A stretch of DNA of 64,000 bases from Chloroflexota bacterium (GCA_013112715.1 JABFGB010000028.1:1-64000); one strand, 5' to 3'; shown: positions 25,161 through 34,423, counted from the first letter of the stretch. The notes: a model not told the origin generated them from the letters alone. Made by a program: numbers and translations.

Positions 25161-25736
25161 TTAGCGCCTTGCCATCAGCCCATAATGATAGGGGCAGCAG
25201 GCCTCCAAATTGACCCATTCAATTTGCTGAAAGCCAGCCTCTTCCAGCCACCCTTGACACTGTTCCGGGCGTGGACGGATGGCGAGAGACGGGCCACGTG
25301 GAGTCGGAATGTCGCTGCGCCAGTGCATGACAAAAAGCATTCCTCCTTCGCGCAATACGCGGTGGGTTTCCTGCAACAACCAAACAGGTTGTTCTAGGTG
25401 CAGTAGGTTGAAAATCAGGGCGTGATCTTGGGTACCGCTTTCCAATCCGCTGCCATGGGCGACAAAATCCCGTACCTCGACCCGCACGTTGGACAAGCCG
25501 AGCGCATCGGCCTTCTGTTGGACACGCTCCACCATCAGTGGCTCAATGTCCAATGCCGTGACAACCCCGTGCGTGTGCTGCGCGGCTGGCACGGTGAAAG
25601 TGCCATAACCACACCCAAATTCGACGAGATGTCCCGTTAACCCACTGGCGTTGAAGAGTATTTGCAGGGTGGCATCGGCATCGAAGAAACTCTCCCAATA
25701 AACCTCTTCAGGCATCCCACTTTCACGTACCTTCAT
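25161..25736 (-). CDS. Class I SAM-dependent methyltransferase
   Basis: 191 residues. SAM-binding motif I is VEFGCGYGTF (about residue 38), motif II ALDIEP, and motif IV-like ALIFNLLHLEQP followed by LLQETHRVLREGGMLFV, which is typical of Methyltransf_11/25 enzymes. Length fits a stand-alone domain. It is probably co-transcribed with the metallo-beta-lactamase gene (66-base gap). The arsenite-methylase cysteine pattern is not apparent: only two adjacent cysteines near the C-terminus (EACCPYHYG). The substrate is unknown. Confidence 0.8.
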   Translation of the reverse strand: MKVRESGMPEEVYWESFFDADATLQILFNASGLTGHLVEFGCGYGTFTVPAAQHTHGVVTALDIEPLMVERVQQKADALGLSNVRVEVRDFVAHGSGLESGTQDHALIFNLLHLEQPVWLLQETHRVLREGGMLFVMHWRSDIPTPRGPSLAIRPRPEQCQGWLEEAGFQQIEWVNLEACCPYHYGLMARR

Positions 25737-25802
25737 AGACTGCCCCTGTTCTCTGCCAAGATGCTTTCCGGTTCCCTACCGCCTGTGACTCGCTGGCTCC
25801 TA

Positions 25803-26558
25803 TCATGCGGGTTCACCGATTTGTGCATTAAGGTTCGCCTGTCGGATGGTCGTAAACTCAGCGGGTGCGGGTGTCTGATTCTGCTGCACAAAGGTAACAA
25901 ATGCTTCGCGGTCATGATATTGCAGGGCCGGATTGAACCGCCGTTCAAAGCCAATCGTGGAGCTTGGTTTACCACTCATGGCACGTCCACAAGCGGATCC
26001 AGCAAAGTGGCTGGGATACACCTCTAAGGTATCTTCTAGTTGAAGCAGCTTGTTAAAGACACTGTCATAAAGCTGCTCGGCAAACGTAGTCGTGTGGTTT
26101 TCGCCATGCAAATCCGGGCGACCCACATCGCCTACAAACAAGGTATCCCCCGTCAAGACAAACCAAGGGGTTTCAGTACGTACTTTGTCGCCCACCACGA
26201 GACACACGCTGTCAGGTGAATGACCGGGGGTGTGCAATACTTGGATGTAATCATTGCCCAATTCGATAATATCCCCATCGTGCAGTGGACTGAACGGAAA
26301 GTTGACTTGGGCTGACTCATGTAAATAAAGCCTTGCCCTTGTCTGCGCAGCTAAGACTTGTGCCCCCGACAGATGATCGGCTTGGACATGCGTTTCAAAG
26401 ATTGCCACAATCGGAGAATTCGCTTGTTGAGCAAGGGCAAGGTAATCCTCGATATGCGCACGATGTGGGTCGACGACGGCGAGTTTAGCCTTACCTGTGC
26501 AACCGAAAAGATACGAAGCACAGCCGGTTGGTGGATGAAGAATTTGACGAAAAATCAT
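25803..26558 (-). CDS. Metallo-beta-lactamase fold protein, persulfide dioxygenase (ETHE1/Blh)-like
   Basis: The start at 26558 (GGAG seven bases upstream) gives 251 residues; longer in-frame extensions have no site and run into the preceding gene. The metal-binding motif is THVQADHLSGA (HxHxDH variant with Val-Gln inside), followed by HTPGHSPDSVC, TGDTLFVGDVGRPDL and a late PSHFAGSACG. The GRPDL motif and the short length are characteristic of ETHE1-type persulfide dioxygenases. In BigR-type operons such enzymes detoxify sulfide-derived persulfides. It lies 13 bases after the ArsR-rhodanese gene. One metal His position should be checked. Confidence 0.75.
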   Translation of the reverse strand: MIFRQILHPPTGCASYLFGCTGKAKLAVVDPHRAHIEDYLALAQQANSPIVAIFETHVQADHLSGAQVLAAQTRARLYLHESAQVNFPFSPLHDGDIIELGNDYIQVLHTPGHSPDSVCLVVGDKVRTETPWFVLTGDTLFVGDVGRPDLHGENHTTTFAEQLYDSVFNKLLQLEDTLEVYPSHFAGSACGRAMSGKPSSTIGFERRFNPALQYHDREAFVTFVQQNQTPAPAEFTTIRQANLNAQIGEPA

Positions 26559-26571
26559 GGCAGTCTCCAAT

Positions 26572-27240
26572 TCATTCGTTGGTTTCGGTGGGTAATTGGG
26601 CCAGCAGCCAGTCGGGATACCCCTCTTGCAGCCGTCGTACTTGATAACCATGTGCGCTGAGGAGTTCGACGGCCTCATCCGCAAAAACACAATACGCCCC
26701 GCGACAGTAGGCCACAATTTCTTGCTCTGGGGCGAGTTCACTGAGCCGCTGCTCCAGTTCATCAACTGGAATGGAACGCGCCCTCGGAATGTGTCCCTGA
26801 GCATATTCTGTGCTTGGACGCACATCTAGCACAACCAAATCTGGCTCATGGAGACGGGCGTAAAGCTCATTGAGGGTGACGGGTTCGAGCGACTTACGGT
26901 TCGTAAAGTAACTCTCGACCAAGCGATTGACTTCGGCTAACTGTGCCTCAGCTATGTCACGAATCACTTGAATAAGGCGAAAAATTGATGGGTCGGCAAG
27001 GCGATAGTAGACATGCAATCCTTGTTTGCGAGAACTGATTAAATGGGCCTCCCGCAACCCTTGTAAGTGCTGTGAAGCGTTCCCAATGGTTAGGTTCGCT
27101 TCATGAGCAATGGCTTCAACACTGCGTTCCCCCTGTGCGAGGATGTCCAGTATCTCAATGCGGTGGGGGTTAGCCACCGCCTTAGCGATACGGGCGAACT
27201 GCTCATTCAAAGCCGTTTTGAAATCTCGATGGTTCATCAT
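26572..27240 (-). CDS. ArsR-family regulator fused to a rhodanese domain
   Basis: 222 residues. Residues about 10-95 are a winged helix-turn-helix of the ArsR/SmtB type (VANPHRIEILDIL, then IGNASQHLQGLREAHLI). Residues about 120-215 are a rhodanese domain with the active-site loop CRGAYCVFA, so the catalytic Cys is present. Cysteines at classical metal sites of the HTH part are missing. This fusion is known from sulfur-handling regulators that probably sense sulfane sulfur. It overlaps its own promoter region: the palindromic operator ends about 8 bases before the ATG, consistent with autorepression. Confidence 0.85.
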   Translation of the reverse strand: MMNHRDFKTALNEQFARIAKAVANPHRIEILDILAQGERSVEAIAHEANLTIGNASQHLQGLREAHLISSRKQGLHVYYRLADPSIFRLIQVIRDIAEAQLAEVNRLVESYFTNRKSLEPVTLNELYARLHEPDLVVLDVRPSTEYAQGHIPRARSIPVDELEQRLSELAPEQEIVAYCRGAYCVFADEAVELLSAHGYQVRRLQEGYPDWLLAQLPTETNE

Positions 27241-27247
27241 ATATTCC

Positions 27248-27300
27248 AGTATTCTATAGAATTATAGAATACTATACTGGGAACTAGATGAGTTTGTCAA
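27248..27300 (-). promoter_or_regulatory. Promoter and operator of the ArsR-rhodanese operon
   Basis: On the minus strand a consensus -35 TTGACA (27295-27300) is followed after 18 bases by TATAGT (27271-27276). Overlapping the -10 is a perfect palindrome with 11-bp arms AGTATTCTATA (27248-27258) and TATAGAATACT (27263-27273) around GAAT. The position over the -10 fits repression by the encoded ArsR dimer. Confidence 0.8.
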
Positions 27301-27382
27301 GCCGCCGAGATTACAAGTGTGGGTAATGAGTATTTTTAGTTAATTGAGTCGAGGGTTATGGCTTCATGACCACTTCCCGTCG

Positions 27383-27830
27383 CTATACCGTCATTGGGAG
27401 TTCATCTCGAGGGCGCAGCGTAATTAAGGCTTCAGGCTGTACCTTGTATCCATCGGTGAGTGCTAGATGATACTGTTGGGCAATGGTTGCCAAAATCAAT
27501 TGGGCTTCAACCATCGCAAAACTGTTACCAATACAAACGCGCGGCCCACGACTAAACGGGAGATAGGCCAATTTGGGGAACTGAGGCGTTCTGGTCCGCT
27601 CCACCAGCGTGCATCATGTGCGTGGCATAGGGAATGATGTTTACTTCACTCCCTTTGGCAATACGGTAACCGCCAATGTCCACCGTTTCAACGGCTTGAC
27701 GGCTCATGCTCCACGCCGGAGGATATAACCGCCTCTCTTCTTTTAAGACCATCTCGGTATGCGGTAGGCGTTTGAGGTCGGCCAGCGTAGGCGGGTGGCC
27801 CCGCAGAACGGTATCTGGGTAAATTGTAAG
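27383..27830 (-). pseudogene. Cytochrome P450 C-terminal pseudogene
   Basis: Upstream part (27830 down to about 27620): RGHPPTLADLKRLPHTEMV, then the K-helix ExxR motif in EERRLYPPAW and GGYRIAKGSEVNIIPYATH, ending in a frameshift or deletion. Downstream part (27604 down to 27383) in another frame: KLAYLPFSRGPRVCIGNSFA, the haem-binding loop with the Cys ligand, then the usual C-terminal beta region. The N-terminal 60% of a P450 and the segment between the two parts are missing, so it cannot make a functional enzyme. Confidence 0.75.
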
Positions 27831-28082
27831 AATTATACGTGGCTGTCGAAAAACTCGATGGATGAAGGAATCTCATTGAAATTAAGCCTAATATGCCTAT
27901 AACAATCGTACCCCCCTATCTGTCTCACTGATTTGTTGAGAAAACAAAACGGCGCAAGCTGTACCGCCCAAGAGAGTATGCCTTTTGTTACCGGGTTGTT
28001 GACCCTCAGCAGCCGTCAGCGGTGGGGAGTTTGAGGGGGTGGGGAAAGGCAAAAGCAAAACTCCTACTCTCACACAACCGTC

Positions 28083-28411
28083 CTAACTATAACACATGAT
28101 AATGGATTGGGTAGTCATGCTGACAGTTGCGATTAAGGTGACGGGTGATAAATTACCGAAAAATTGCATTTCCTTCAACTGATGAATGCGTCGGTTAAAG
28201 CGACTAATGCTGATCGGTTTGCTGACATATTTCATCCCGGTCATGACCTGCCCGCCCGTTCTTGGTGATTTCTGAAGTATAAAGCTGTACACACGGTCAT
28301 CGTCACGATCTCCGCATCCTTCACCCCCGCTTGGGGATGGCTACTGTGACCCAAGGCTTGCATTATGCTCTCGGTGATCACGTACACTGTTATAATTACT
28401 TGGTCATTCAT
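28083..28411 (-). pseudogene. IS transposase N-terminal fragment (IS982-like)
   Basis: From an ATG at 28411 one frame reads ITESIMQALGHSSHPQAGV, then KDAEIVTMTVCTALYFRNHQERAGRS and stops. In another frame, starting around 28244, it continues MKYVSKPISISRFNRRIHQLKE. This order (SDAE..., YFxNHxER, PxSxSRFNRRLH) is that of the N-terminus of DDE transposases I associate with IS982-like elements common in Chloroflexota. There is no catalytic region and no terminal repeat. It is a frameshifted remnant. Confidence 0.6.
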
Positions 28412-28587
28412 GAATTATTTGTCCCTTGCTGATGTCCTTGATCAACACCAGTTTGGTTCATATTTCATAAACGACCACTAGCAACTACGGTAATGTATAT
28501 CATGTCGAATTACTCTGTTCGTCAAATACAGTTACCTTATTTAGTGCTGTATCTACGGATGAACTCATATTTTTTGAAGAGCCTGAG

Positions 28588-28809
28588 GTGGCCCAAGAAG
28601 TTGAATTGCTAATTGATGACATAGCGAACCTTTGGTCAGATTATCATGAAGATGCAATTAGGTTGGCAATTCTTCTTGTTGACACTTCGTTTGGGAGTCT
28701 TGAGAGTAAGGCAAATATCATAATTTGGGGGCAAGATATCGTTGACTACTCTGAAAAGAGGATAAACTGGAATATTTTGGTGGGCAATTGGACTATTCAA
28801 CTTGAATAA
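28588..28809 (+). CDS. Small hypothetical protein, possibly 5' truncated
   Basis: 73 residues if started at a GTG at 28588. The frame stays open about 110 bases further upstream without an ATG and reads as plausible protein (including VTLFSAVSTDELIFFEEPEV), so this may be the 3' part of a truncated gene. It is acidic and rich in Ile, Trp and Asp, a character seen in small immunity-type proteins, but no motif supports that. AT-richer than neighbouring chromosomal genes. Confidence 0.35.
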   Translation: MAQEVELLIDDIANLWSDYHEDAIRLAILLVDTSFGSLESKANIIIWGQDIVDYSEKRINWNILVGNWTIQLE

Positions 28810-28815
28810 GGATCA

Positions 28816-30183
28816 TCAAATCTCCGCCAGAATAAGCCGTGCCAGCATAAAATAAATCAACAACCCGGTGGCATCTACCAATGTACTCATCACTGGCCCG
28901 GAAATGACAGTAGGATCAATTTTCATCCGTGCCGCCGTGATAGGCAGCATTACCCCCATGAGATTGGCCCAGATGACGACTACAAATAAAGCCAGAGCGA
29001 GGGTGATTGCCAGATGGGGCGTGTTACCCCATGCCGCTGATAAGCCAAAACTCGCTACTGCCATTAACAAACCTAACCATGCCCCAGTAAAAAATTCTCG
29101 TCCAACTACCCGCCAAGTGTCCTCAAAGCGTACTTCATTCATGGCAACCGCCCGAATCATGGTGGCTGTCATTTGTGAACCAGCGTTCCCGCCAGTTCCA
29201 ATCAACAAAGGGACAAAAAATGAGAGGGCTACGACGGTTTCTAAATCGGTCTGAAAGATTCCCATGATTGATGTGGTGAACTGAGCAGTCAAAAAAAGTA
29301 ACAGCAGCCAGCCGACCCGCTTGCGTACCATTGTCCAAACCGGGGTACTGAAATATGACCCTTCGAGTGGTTGTGAACCCCCAAAGCGTTGGGCATCTTC
29401 CGTAAACTCGTCATTGATAACGTCAATCACATCGTCGTGGGTCACAATGCCCATCAGTTTGCCATTTAGGTCTACCACTGGCACGGCAAAAAAGTCATAT
29501 TGTGACACAACTCGGGCCACTTCTTCCTGATCGGTATCTACCGTAACCGTAATGACCGAAGTTTGCATAAGCTGGGTTAATTGTTCATGGGGTTGAGCGG
29601 TCAATAATTTCCAGATGGGGATAATGCCAACCAATTTGCCTGTGGTGTCTACCACATAAAGGTAGGTCAGTGTTTCTACCGATAAATCAATACTGCGCAG
29701 ATACTCTAGTGTTTGTGCAATCGTCCAATCCTCGACTAATCTGACGATATTGGTTGCCATCAAACGTCCGGCGGTGTCTTCCTCATAGGCCAGTAGTTTT
29801 TCGACTTCATTGGCCTCGTCGGGGGCCATCAAGGCGATAATGGCTTCGGCTTGGTCTTCGTCAATTTCCGACAAGATTTCTGCCGCGTCATCCGAGGGCA
29901 TGACCTCCAATAGATCGGCTAATTTGTCATCGGGCAGAGCTTCGACTAGTTCTTGCAGGGTATCAGTGCGTGCCTCATCCAACACTTCGGCGGCGACATT
30001 CAGATGCAATCTCTCGAATACCTTGAGGCGGTGGTCGTCATCTAACATTTCCAGCAGGTCGGCAATGTCCGCTGGGTGTTCTTGTTTTAGAAATTGATCC
30101 ACCTCGGTGTATTTTTCAGCATCCAATAGCTGAACAAGGTGTTCAAAAGTCTCGGTGAGATCGTAATTTGCTTTAGATGACAT
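28816..30183 (-). CDS. mgtE: Magnesium transporter MgtE
   Basis: 455 residues with the full MgtE layout. The N-terminal acidic helical superhelix (about 1-130; ADLLEMLDDDHRLKVFERL and EIDEDQAEAIIALMAPDEA) is followed by two CBS domains (about 135-255, with TLTYLYVVDTTGKLVGII and VVDLNGKLMGIVTHDDVI). A connecting helix leads to five membrane spans containing LIGTGGNAGSQMTATMIRA, the signature near the Mg2+ pore. The cytosolic part senses Mg2+ and gates the channel. It stands alone; its start has only a weak AGGGT element. Length fits the family. Confidence 0.95.
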   Translation of the reverse strand: MSSKANYDLTETFEHLVQLLDAEKYTEVDQFLKQEHPADIADLLEMLDDDHRLKVFERLHLNVAAEVLDEARTDTLQELVEALPDDKLADLLEVMPSDDAAEILSEIDEDQAEAIIALMAPDEANEVEKLLAYEEDTAGRLMATNIVRLVEDWTIAQTLEYLRSIDLSVETLTYLYVVDTTGKLVGIIPIWKLLTAQPHEQLTQLMQTSVITVTVDTDQEEVARVVSQYDFFAVPVVDLNGKLMGIVTHDDVIDVINDEFTEDAQRFGGSQPLEGSYFSTPVWTMVRKRVGWLLLLFLTAQFTTSIMGIFQTDLETVVALSFFVPLLIGTGGNAGSQMTATMIRAVAMNEVRFEDTWRVVGREFFTGAWLGLLMAVASFGLSAAWGNTPHLAITLALALFVVVIWANLMGVMLPITAARMKIDPTVISGPVMSTLVDATGLLIYFMLARLILAEI

Positions 30184-30220
30184 ACCCTATCCGCCTAATG
30201 GTCAAGTGGTCGAATAAATA

Positions 30221-30249
30221 GGAAGGGCGGTGTGTTGAGCCGCCCTTCC
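30221..30249 (-). terminator. Terminator of the M20 dipeptidase gene
   Basis: On the minus strand perfect 10-bp arms GGAAGGGCGG and CCGCCCTTCC around a 9-base loop, followed by TATTTATT. It lies 39 bases after the dipeptidase stop. Confidence 0.75.
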
Positions 30250-30287
30250 GAAAGCATCCGTTTATAAGGTGTACCACAGATTTGGGC

Positions 30288-31664
30288 CTACTTTTTGTAA
30301 TTGGGCAGCAGGCGATAAAACTCGATGGCGGTTTGCATACCCAAGCGGAACTGTTCCAGTGAGAATTTCTCATTGGGGGCGTGCAGACGGTCATCTGGCA
30401 GGCCAAAACCCATCAAAATGACCGGAATCCCCAATGACTCACGCAGCATCATTACGGCGGGAATCGAGCCGCCCTCCAGTGTAAAAATAGGCGCTTTGCC
30501 AAAGGAGTGCTGATACGCTTCAACTGCCACCTGCATGGCGGGGTCATTGGGGTCTACCACAATTCCCGGCTCCCCACGTTTAAAGGACACTTCACTGCGA
30601 ACGGTGGGGGGGGTATGCGCTGCGACATGTCGTTCAATGGCTGTAAAAACTTTTTGCGGATTTTGGTTTGGCACCAGTCTACAGGTAATTTTGGCAGTGG
30701 CTTTGGCGGGGATAATCGTTTTGCTGCCGTCGCCCGTATAACCCCCGAATAAGCCGTTTACCTCGATAGTAGGACGTGCCCCGGTGCGCTCCTTCAAGGT
30801 GAAATCGGGGTCGCCCCAGATGGCTGGCGCGTTGGTTTCCGCTTTCCACATGGCTTCAGTAAAGGGTACATGCGCGATGCTTTCACGCTCATCAGGGGTC
30901 AGCACCCGCACGTCATCCAAGAAACCGGGGACAGCGATACGGCCCTGTGCATCATGCAGCGATGCCACAATCCGGCTGATGGCATGGGTTGGATTATCCA
31001 CCGTTCCGCCATACGCGCCCGAATGCAGGTCGTGGTCTGGCCCAGTGACATAAATTTCGAGTTCGACCAACCCGCGCAGCCCATACACAATCGTCGGCGT
31101 TCCCGGTGCGATCATGCCAGAGTCGGACACCAGCCCCACATCAGCCTTGAGCATCTCCACATGGGATTGAATAAAAGGCCGCAGATGAATCGAGCCGACT
31201 TCTTCTTCACCTTCCAACATAATTTTGAGGTTGACCGGGAATGTCCCCGTCGTTTTCATGACCGACTCAAAGGCTTTGAGGTGGATAAACACCTGCCCTT
31301 TGTCATCTGCTGTGCCTCGGCCATAAATCTTGTCATCCATAATGACGGGCTGGAAAGGTTCAGTGTGCCACCCATCTTTTAACTCGGCAGGCTGCACATC
31401 ATAATGCCCATATAAAATGGCCGTTGGGGCGCTGCTGCCTGCGCCAAGCCACTCCGCATAGACCACCGGATGGCCTTCAGTATCTATCACCTCGGCGCGG
31501 GTCATGCCGAGACTTAGACAATGCGAGGCAGCCCATTCAGCGGCTTTGCGTATATCCGCTTTGTGTTGCGGTTGGGCGCTGATACTCGGAATTCGCAAAA
31601 ATTCGGTCAGTTCGCGCAGAAACTTATCCTGATTTTCGAGTGCATATTCAAATGGCGTCGTCAT
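30288..31664 (-). CDS. M20-family dipeptidase (CNDP/DapE-like)
   Basis: 458 residues, the usual length of M20 dipeptidases with an inserted dimerisation domain. Metal-binding and catalytic motifs: LYGHYDVQP (His and catalytic Asp), GRGTADDKGQ (bridging Asp), EGEEEVGS (catalytic Glu and ligand Glu), DSGMIAPG (ligand Asp) and a C-terminal segment ending HAPNEKFSLE (ligand His). The central lid domain carries DHDLHSGAYGG. It hydrolyses dipeptides or acyl-amino acids in the cytoplasm with two divalent cations. It is monocistronic with its own terminator. Confidence 0.92.
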   Translation of the reverse strand: MTTPFEYALENQDKFLRELTEFLRIPSISAQPQHKADIRKAAEWAASHCLSLGMTRAEVIDTEGHPVVYAEWLGAGSSAPTAILYGHYDVQPAELKDGWHTEPFQPVIMDDKIYGRGTADDKGQVFIHLKAFESVMKTTGTFPVNLKIMLEGEEEVGSIHLRPFIQSHVEMLKADVGLVSDSGMIAPGTPTIVYGLRGLVELEIYVTGPDHDLHSGAYGGTVDNPTHAISRIVASLHDAQGRIAVPGFLDDVRVLTPDERESIAHVPFTEAMWKAETNAPAIWGDPDFTLKERTGARPTIEVNGLFGGYTGDGSKTIIPAKATAKITCRLVPNQNPQKVFTAIERHVAAHTPPTVRSEVSFKRGEPGIVVDPNDPAMQVAVEAYQHSFGKAPIFTLEGGSIPAVMMLRESLGIPVILMGFGLPDDRLHAPNEKFSLEQFRLGMQTAIEFYRLLPNYKK

Positions 31665-31725
31665 AAACTCTACTTTCTGTTGTTAGGTCATCGCAGAAAT
31701 TCACTCATTCTGCTCCTAAATAGGA

Positions 31726-32742
31726 TTAAACGTTGAACCCTTCTAATGATTTTTGCCACATTTCCTGTCGTTCGCCGGACACATAGGGGAAATAATAAGC
31801 AATGCGATCCAGTAACCCCGTATAGCGTTCTTTGACCTTATGGGGCAGCTCGTCATATGTCCCGATCACGGCACATTTTTCTAACATGGCATCGCTGATT
31901 TTTTCGTGCATTTCCATCCAGCGGCCCGTGCGTGACATCGTGTTCAATTCCTCATGCAAATCACCCCAACCATGATGATCCATGACGGTGCGATAGGTCG
32001 GTGTGCTGGCATAAAACGCGATTTGGCTCTTGACCATCGCTTTCTGATTTTCGATTTCTTCGGTGTCCTTGCCCGTTACGACGAAAATGGCACAGGTGAG
32101 GGCGATATCGCTGCGACTGCGGCCTGTTTTCTGTGCCCCGATTTCGACATTCGGAATAACCATATCGCGCAGGTAGTCGGCAGTGTGGAAAGGATGCACA
32201 TGGAAACCCTGACAGAGTTCTCCTGCCAATTGGCACAGATAGGTATTGACCCCTGCGATGTAAATCGGAATGTCGGCGTGTTCAATCGCACGCGGTTGGA
32301 AAAACGGGGTCATCAAGGTGTGTTGATAAAATTCGCCCCGATAATTCAGGGGAGTATTGTGCTGCCAGCAGTCCCAAATGGCTCGCATTGCCAAAATATA
32401 ATCACGCAGACGGGGGCCGGGGCTATCCCAGACGGTACTAAAGCGTTTGGTGATGTGCGGCTTGACCTGTGTCCCTAAACCCAAAATAAAACGTCCCTTG
32501 CTTTGTGCCGCCAAATCCCACGCAGTATGGGCCATAATCATTGGGCTGCGCGGAAAAGCGACGGCGATGGCAGTACCGAGTTCAATTTTTTGGGTGGTAT
32601 AAGCGGCTAGGGACAGCGGAAAAAAAGGATTATACATGGTTTCAGATGTCCAAATCCCATCAAAGCCCATTCCCTCTAGCTCTTTGGCAGTTTCGGGCAC
32701 GGTATTCAGATCATCCGGCATGATCGTGACATCAAATTTCAT
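31726..32742 (-). CDS. F420-type LLM-class oxidoreductase
   Basis: 338 residues with a luciferase-like monooxygenase TIM barrel. Motifs include GFDGIWTSET, IELGTAIAVAFPRSP, GRFILGLGTQVKPHI and IPIYIAGVN. The overall pattern matches the TIGR03617-type F420-dependent group (family recalled from memory), in which deazaflavin F420 replaces FMN. The substrate is unknown. It is divergent from the HAD phosphatase gene. Confidence 0.85.
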   Translation of the reverse strand: MKFDVTIMPDDLNTVPETAKELEGMGFDGIWTSETMYNPFFPLSLAAYTTQKIELGTAIAVAFPRSPMIMAHTAWDLAAQSKGRFILGLGTQVKPHITKRFSTVWDSPGPRLRDYILAMRAIWDCWQHNTPLNYRGEFYQHTLMTPFFQPRAIEHADIPIYIAGVNTYLCQLAGELCQGFHVHPFHTADYLRDMVIPNVEIGAQKTGRSRSDIALTCAIFVVTGKDTEEIENQKAMVKSQIAFYASTPTYRTVMDHHGWGDLHEELNTMSRTGRWMEMHEKISDAMLEKCAVIGTYDELPHKVKERYTGLLDRIAYYFPYVSGERQEMWQKSLEGFNV

Positions 32743-32782
32743 ATAAGTTTTTCTCGCAATCTGTATTTTTTAACAAGCCCAC

Positions 32783-32809
32783 TTGATTATAACAACAGAC
32801 CGCTATAAT
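32783..32809 (+). promoter_or_regulatory. Promoter of the HAD phosphatase gene
   Basis: TTGATT (32783-32788) and a consensus TATAAT (32804-32809), with a short 15-base spacer. The ATG lies 40 bases downstream of the -10. Confidence 0.45.
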
Positions 32810-32848
32810 CATCAGCGGTTTATCTTAACGGATTCGAGAGGCATCCCT

Positions 32849-33637
32849 ATGATTGATTTTTCGTACATTCGCGGCGTCATTCTGGATATGGATGGGGTCA
32901 TCTGGCGCGGCAGTGAAACTTTGCCCGGGGTGCCAGATTTTTTTAGATGGTTGGATGCGTATAGTATCCCCTATGTGTTTGCCACCAATAACAGCACCCG
33001 CACCCCTGAGATGTATGCCGAACGCATCAGTGGCTTGGGGGTCAAGGTTGAAATCCACCAGATTATCACCTCACCATTGGTGACGGCCCGCTTCCTGCGT
33101 GACCAATATCCCAACGCTACGAAAGCCTTTGTCGTAGGCCAAGAGGGGATTTATGCTGCACTGCAAGGGGTGGGGTTAGACATTGTGGGGGACGATGAGC
33201 AGGCCAATTTTGTGGTGGTGGGGCTGGATCGAACCCTGACCTATGCCAAATTACAGGCGGCGTGTTATCAGATTCAACGGGGGGCGTTGTTTATCGGCAC
33301 CAATGGCGATGTTACTCTGCCCGAACCCGATGGTTATATCCCCGGCGCAGGCAGCATCTTGGCCCTTTTGCAGACGGCGACCAAGCAACCCCCTTTGATT
33401 ATGGGCAAGCCCGAAAAGCCAATGTTTGAATATGCCCTCAGTGTGTTGGGGACTGCCCCCGCCGCGACGTTGATGGTTGGGGATCGGGTCGAGACCGATA
33501 TATGGGGAGCAAAACGCGCCGGGTTGTCCAGCGCGTTAGTGTTAAGTGGGGTCACTGATGCCGGGGATTTCGGCGAATATCAGCCTGATGGCATTTATCA
33601 AGATTTGGTTGACCTGCAAAATCACTGGTTGCCCTAA
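32849..33637 (+). CDS. HAD-superfamily phosphatase, class IIA (NagD-like)
   Basis: 262 residues from the ATG at 32849 (AGAGG upstream). Motif I is LDMDGVIWRG with both Asp residues. Motif II is FATNNSTRTPEMY, the typical NagD-type N-N-S/T. Lys-containing motif III is at MGKPEKPMFE, and motif IV is MVGDRVETDIWGAKRAG. The C2A cap lies between motifs II and III. It acts on small phosphorylated metabolites such as sugar or nucleotide phosphates. It ends with a 4-base tail overlap with the bactofilin gene. Confidence 0.9.
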   Translation: MIDFSYIRGVILDMDGVIWRGSETLPGVPDFFRWLDAYSIPYVFATNNSTRTPEMYAERISGLGVKVEIHQIITSPLVTARFLRDQYPNATKAFVVGQEGIYAALQGVGLDIVGDDEQANFVVVGLDRTLTYAKLQAACYQIQRGALFIGTNGDVTLPEPDGYIPGAGSILALLQTATKQPPLIMGKPEKPMFEYALSVLGTAPAATLMVGDRVETDIWGAKRAGLSSALVLSGVTDAGDFGEYQPDGIYQDLVDLQNHWLP

Positions 33638-34332
33638 TCTTCTTTGACCGTTTCGCCTACGACGACTTCAATATCGTCGTCATCTTTATCGGTTTTGTCG
33701 GTTTTGTCGGCTTTGCGCTTTTTAGGCTCTTTCACCTCATCTTCGACTTTTTCCTCTGTCGCCATCACTGGTTCGGTTGGGGATTCGTCAACGACCTGTG
33801 TCTCCGCTACCGTCTGAATTTCCGGTTTTTCGTCCTTTACGTCAGGTGGCGTACCGGGTTCGGGCAGTGAGGCGGGTTCAAAACTCTGGATCGAGGCGTC
33901 ATGCCGCACCATCGTGATCTTGCCGTCAATAAAAGCGCCTTCCTCAGTCGTGATGGCAGTGGCGTGGATGTCGCCCCATACACGGCTGGTTTTCAGCAGT
34001 TGGACTTTGTTGCCAGACACATTACCGCGCACCGCTCCGGCGATGACCACATTCCGGGCATTGATGTCGGCGGTGACTTTGCCCGTTTCGCCAACCAAGA
34101 CATTGCCTTCAATTTCCAGTGTCCCCTCAAACGTGCCATCCAACCGCACATTCGCCTGACTGCGGAGTTCACCGCGCAGGGTTGAATTGGCTCCCAAGAC
34201 TGTCTCAAAACCGACGGGTTGGCGGGGTGTGCCAGCCGATGGGGTGCTTGGCGTGGATGAAGCCGCAGGTGTTGGGGTCTGCGGAGATGGTTCTTGTGGG
34301 GTGTTTCGGCGTCCACCAGTAAAAAAGGACAT
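33634..34332 (-). CDS. Bactofilin (polymer-forming cytoskeletal protein)
   Basis: 232 residues. A disordered Pro/Ser/Thr-rich N-terminus (about 1-40) precedes a right-handed beta-helix core (about 42-140) with short hydrophobic/Gly periodicity ([43 protein letters not shown]). A long acidic then Lys/Asp-rich tail (about 150-232) has repeated [12 protein letters not shown]. Bactofilins self-assemble into filaments that scaffold envelope synthesis or cell shape. The tail is longer and more charged than in typical bactofilins. Confidence 0.9.
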   Translation of the reverse strand: MSFFTGGRRNTPQEPSPQTPTPAASSTPSTPSAGTPRQPVGFETVLGANSTLRGELRSQANVRLDGTFEGTLEIEGNVLVGETGKVTADINARNVVIAGAVRGNVSGNKVQLLKTSRVWGDIHATAITTEEGAFIDGKITMVRHDASIQSFEPASLPEPGTPPDVKDEKPEIQTVAETQVVDESPTEPVMATEEKVEDEVKEPKKRKADKTDKTDKDDDDIEVVVGETVKED

Positions 34333-34423
34333 GCTTGCGCCTCCTTGCCTTTACATTACTTCGAATGATACCCAGCCCAAGCCATTTCTGCTAATTATAT
34401 TACGTCAAAATTTCAAGTTCGGA

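Larger units (their letters stand above)
27301..28587. other. Gene graveyard between operons
   Basis: About 1.3 kb without an intact gene. It holds two pseudogenes described separately (a P450 at 27383-27830 and an IS transposase at 28083-28411, both minus strand). The remaining about 250 bases (27831-28082) and 28412-28587 show no recognised feature except AT-rich sequence. Confidence 0.5.

Noticed and set aside
26559-26825. N-terminal extension of the metallo-beta-lactamase protein
   Set aside because: The extra 89 residues overlap the ArsR-rhodanese gene on the same strand in another frame and lack a start signal; the ATG at 26558 has a good ribosome-binding site.
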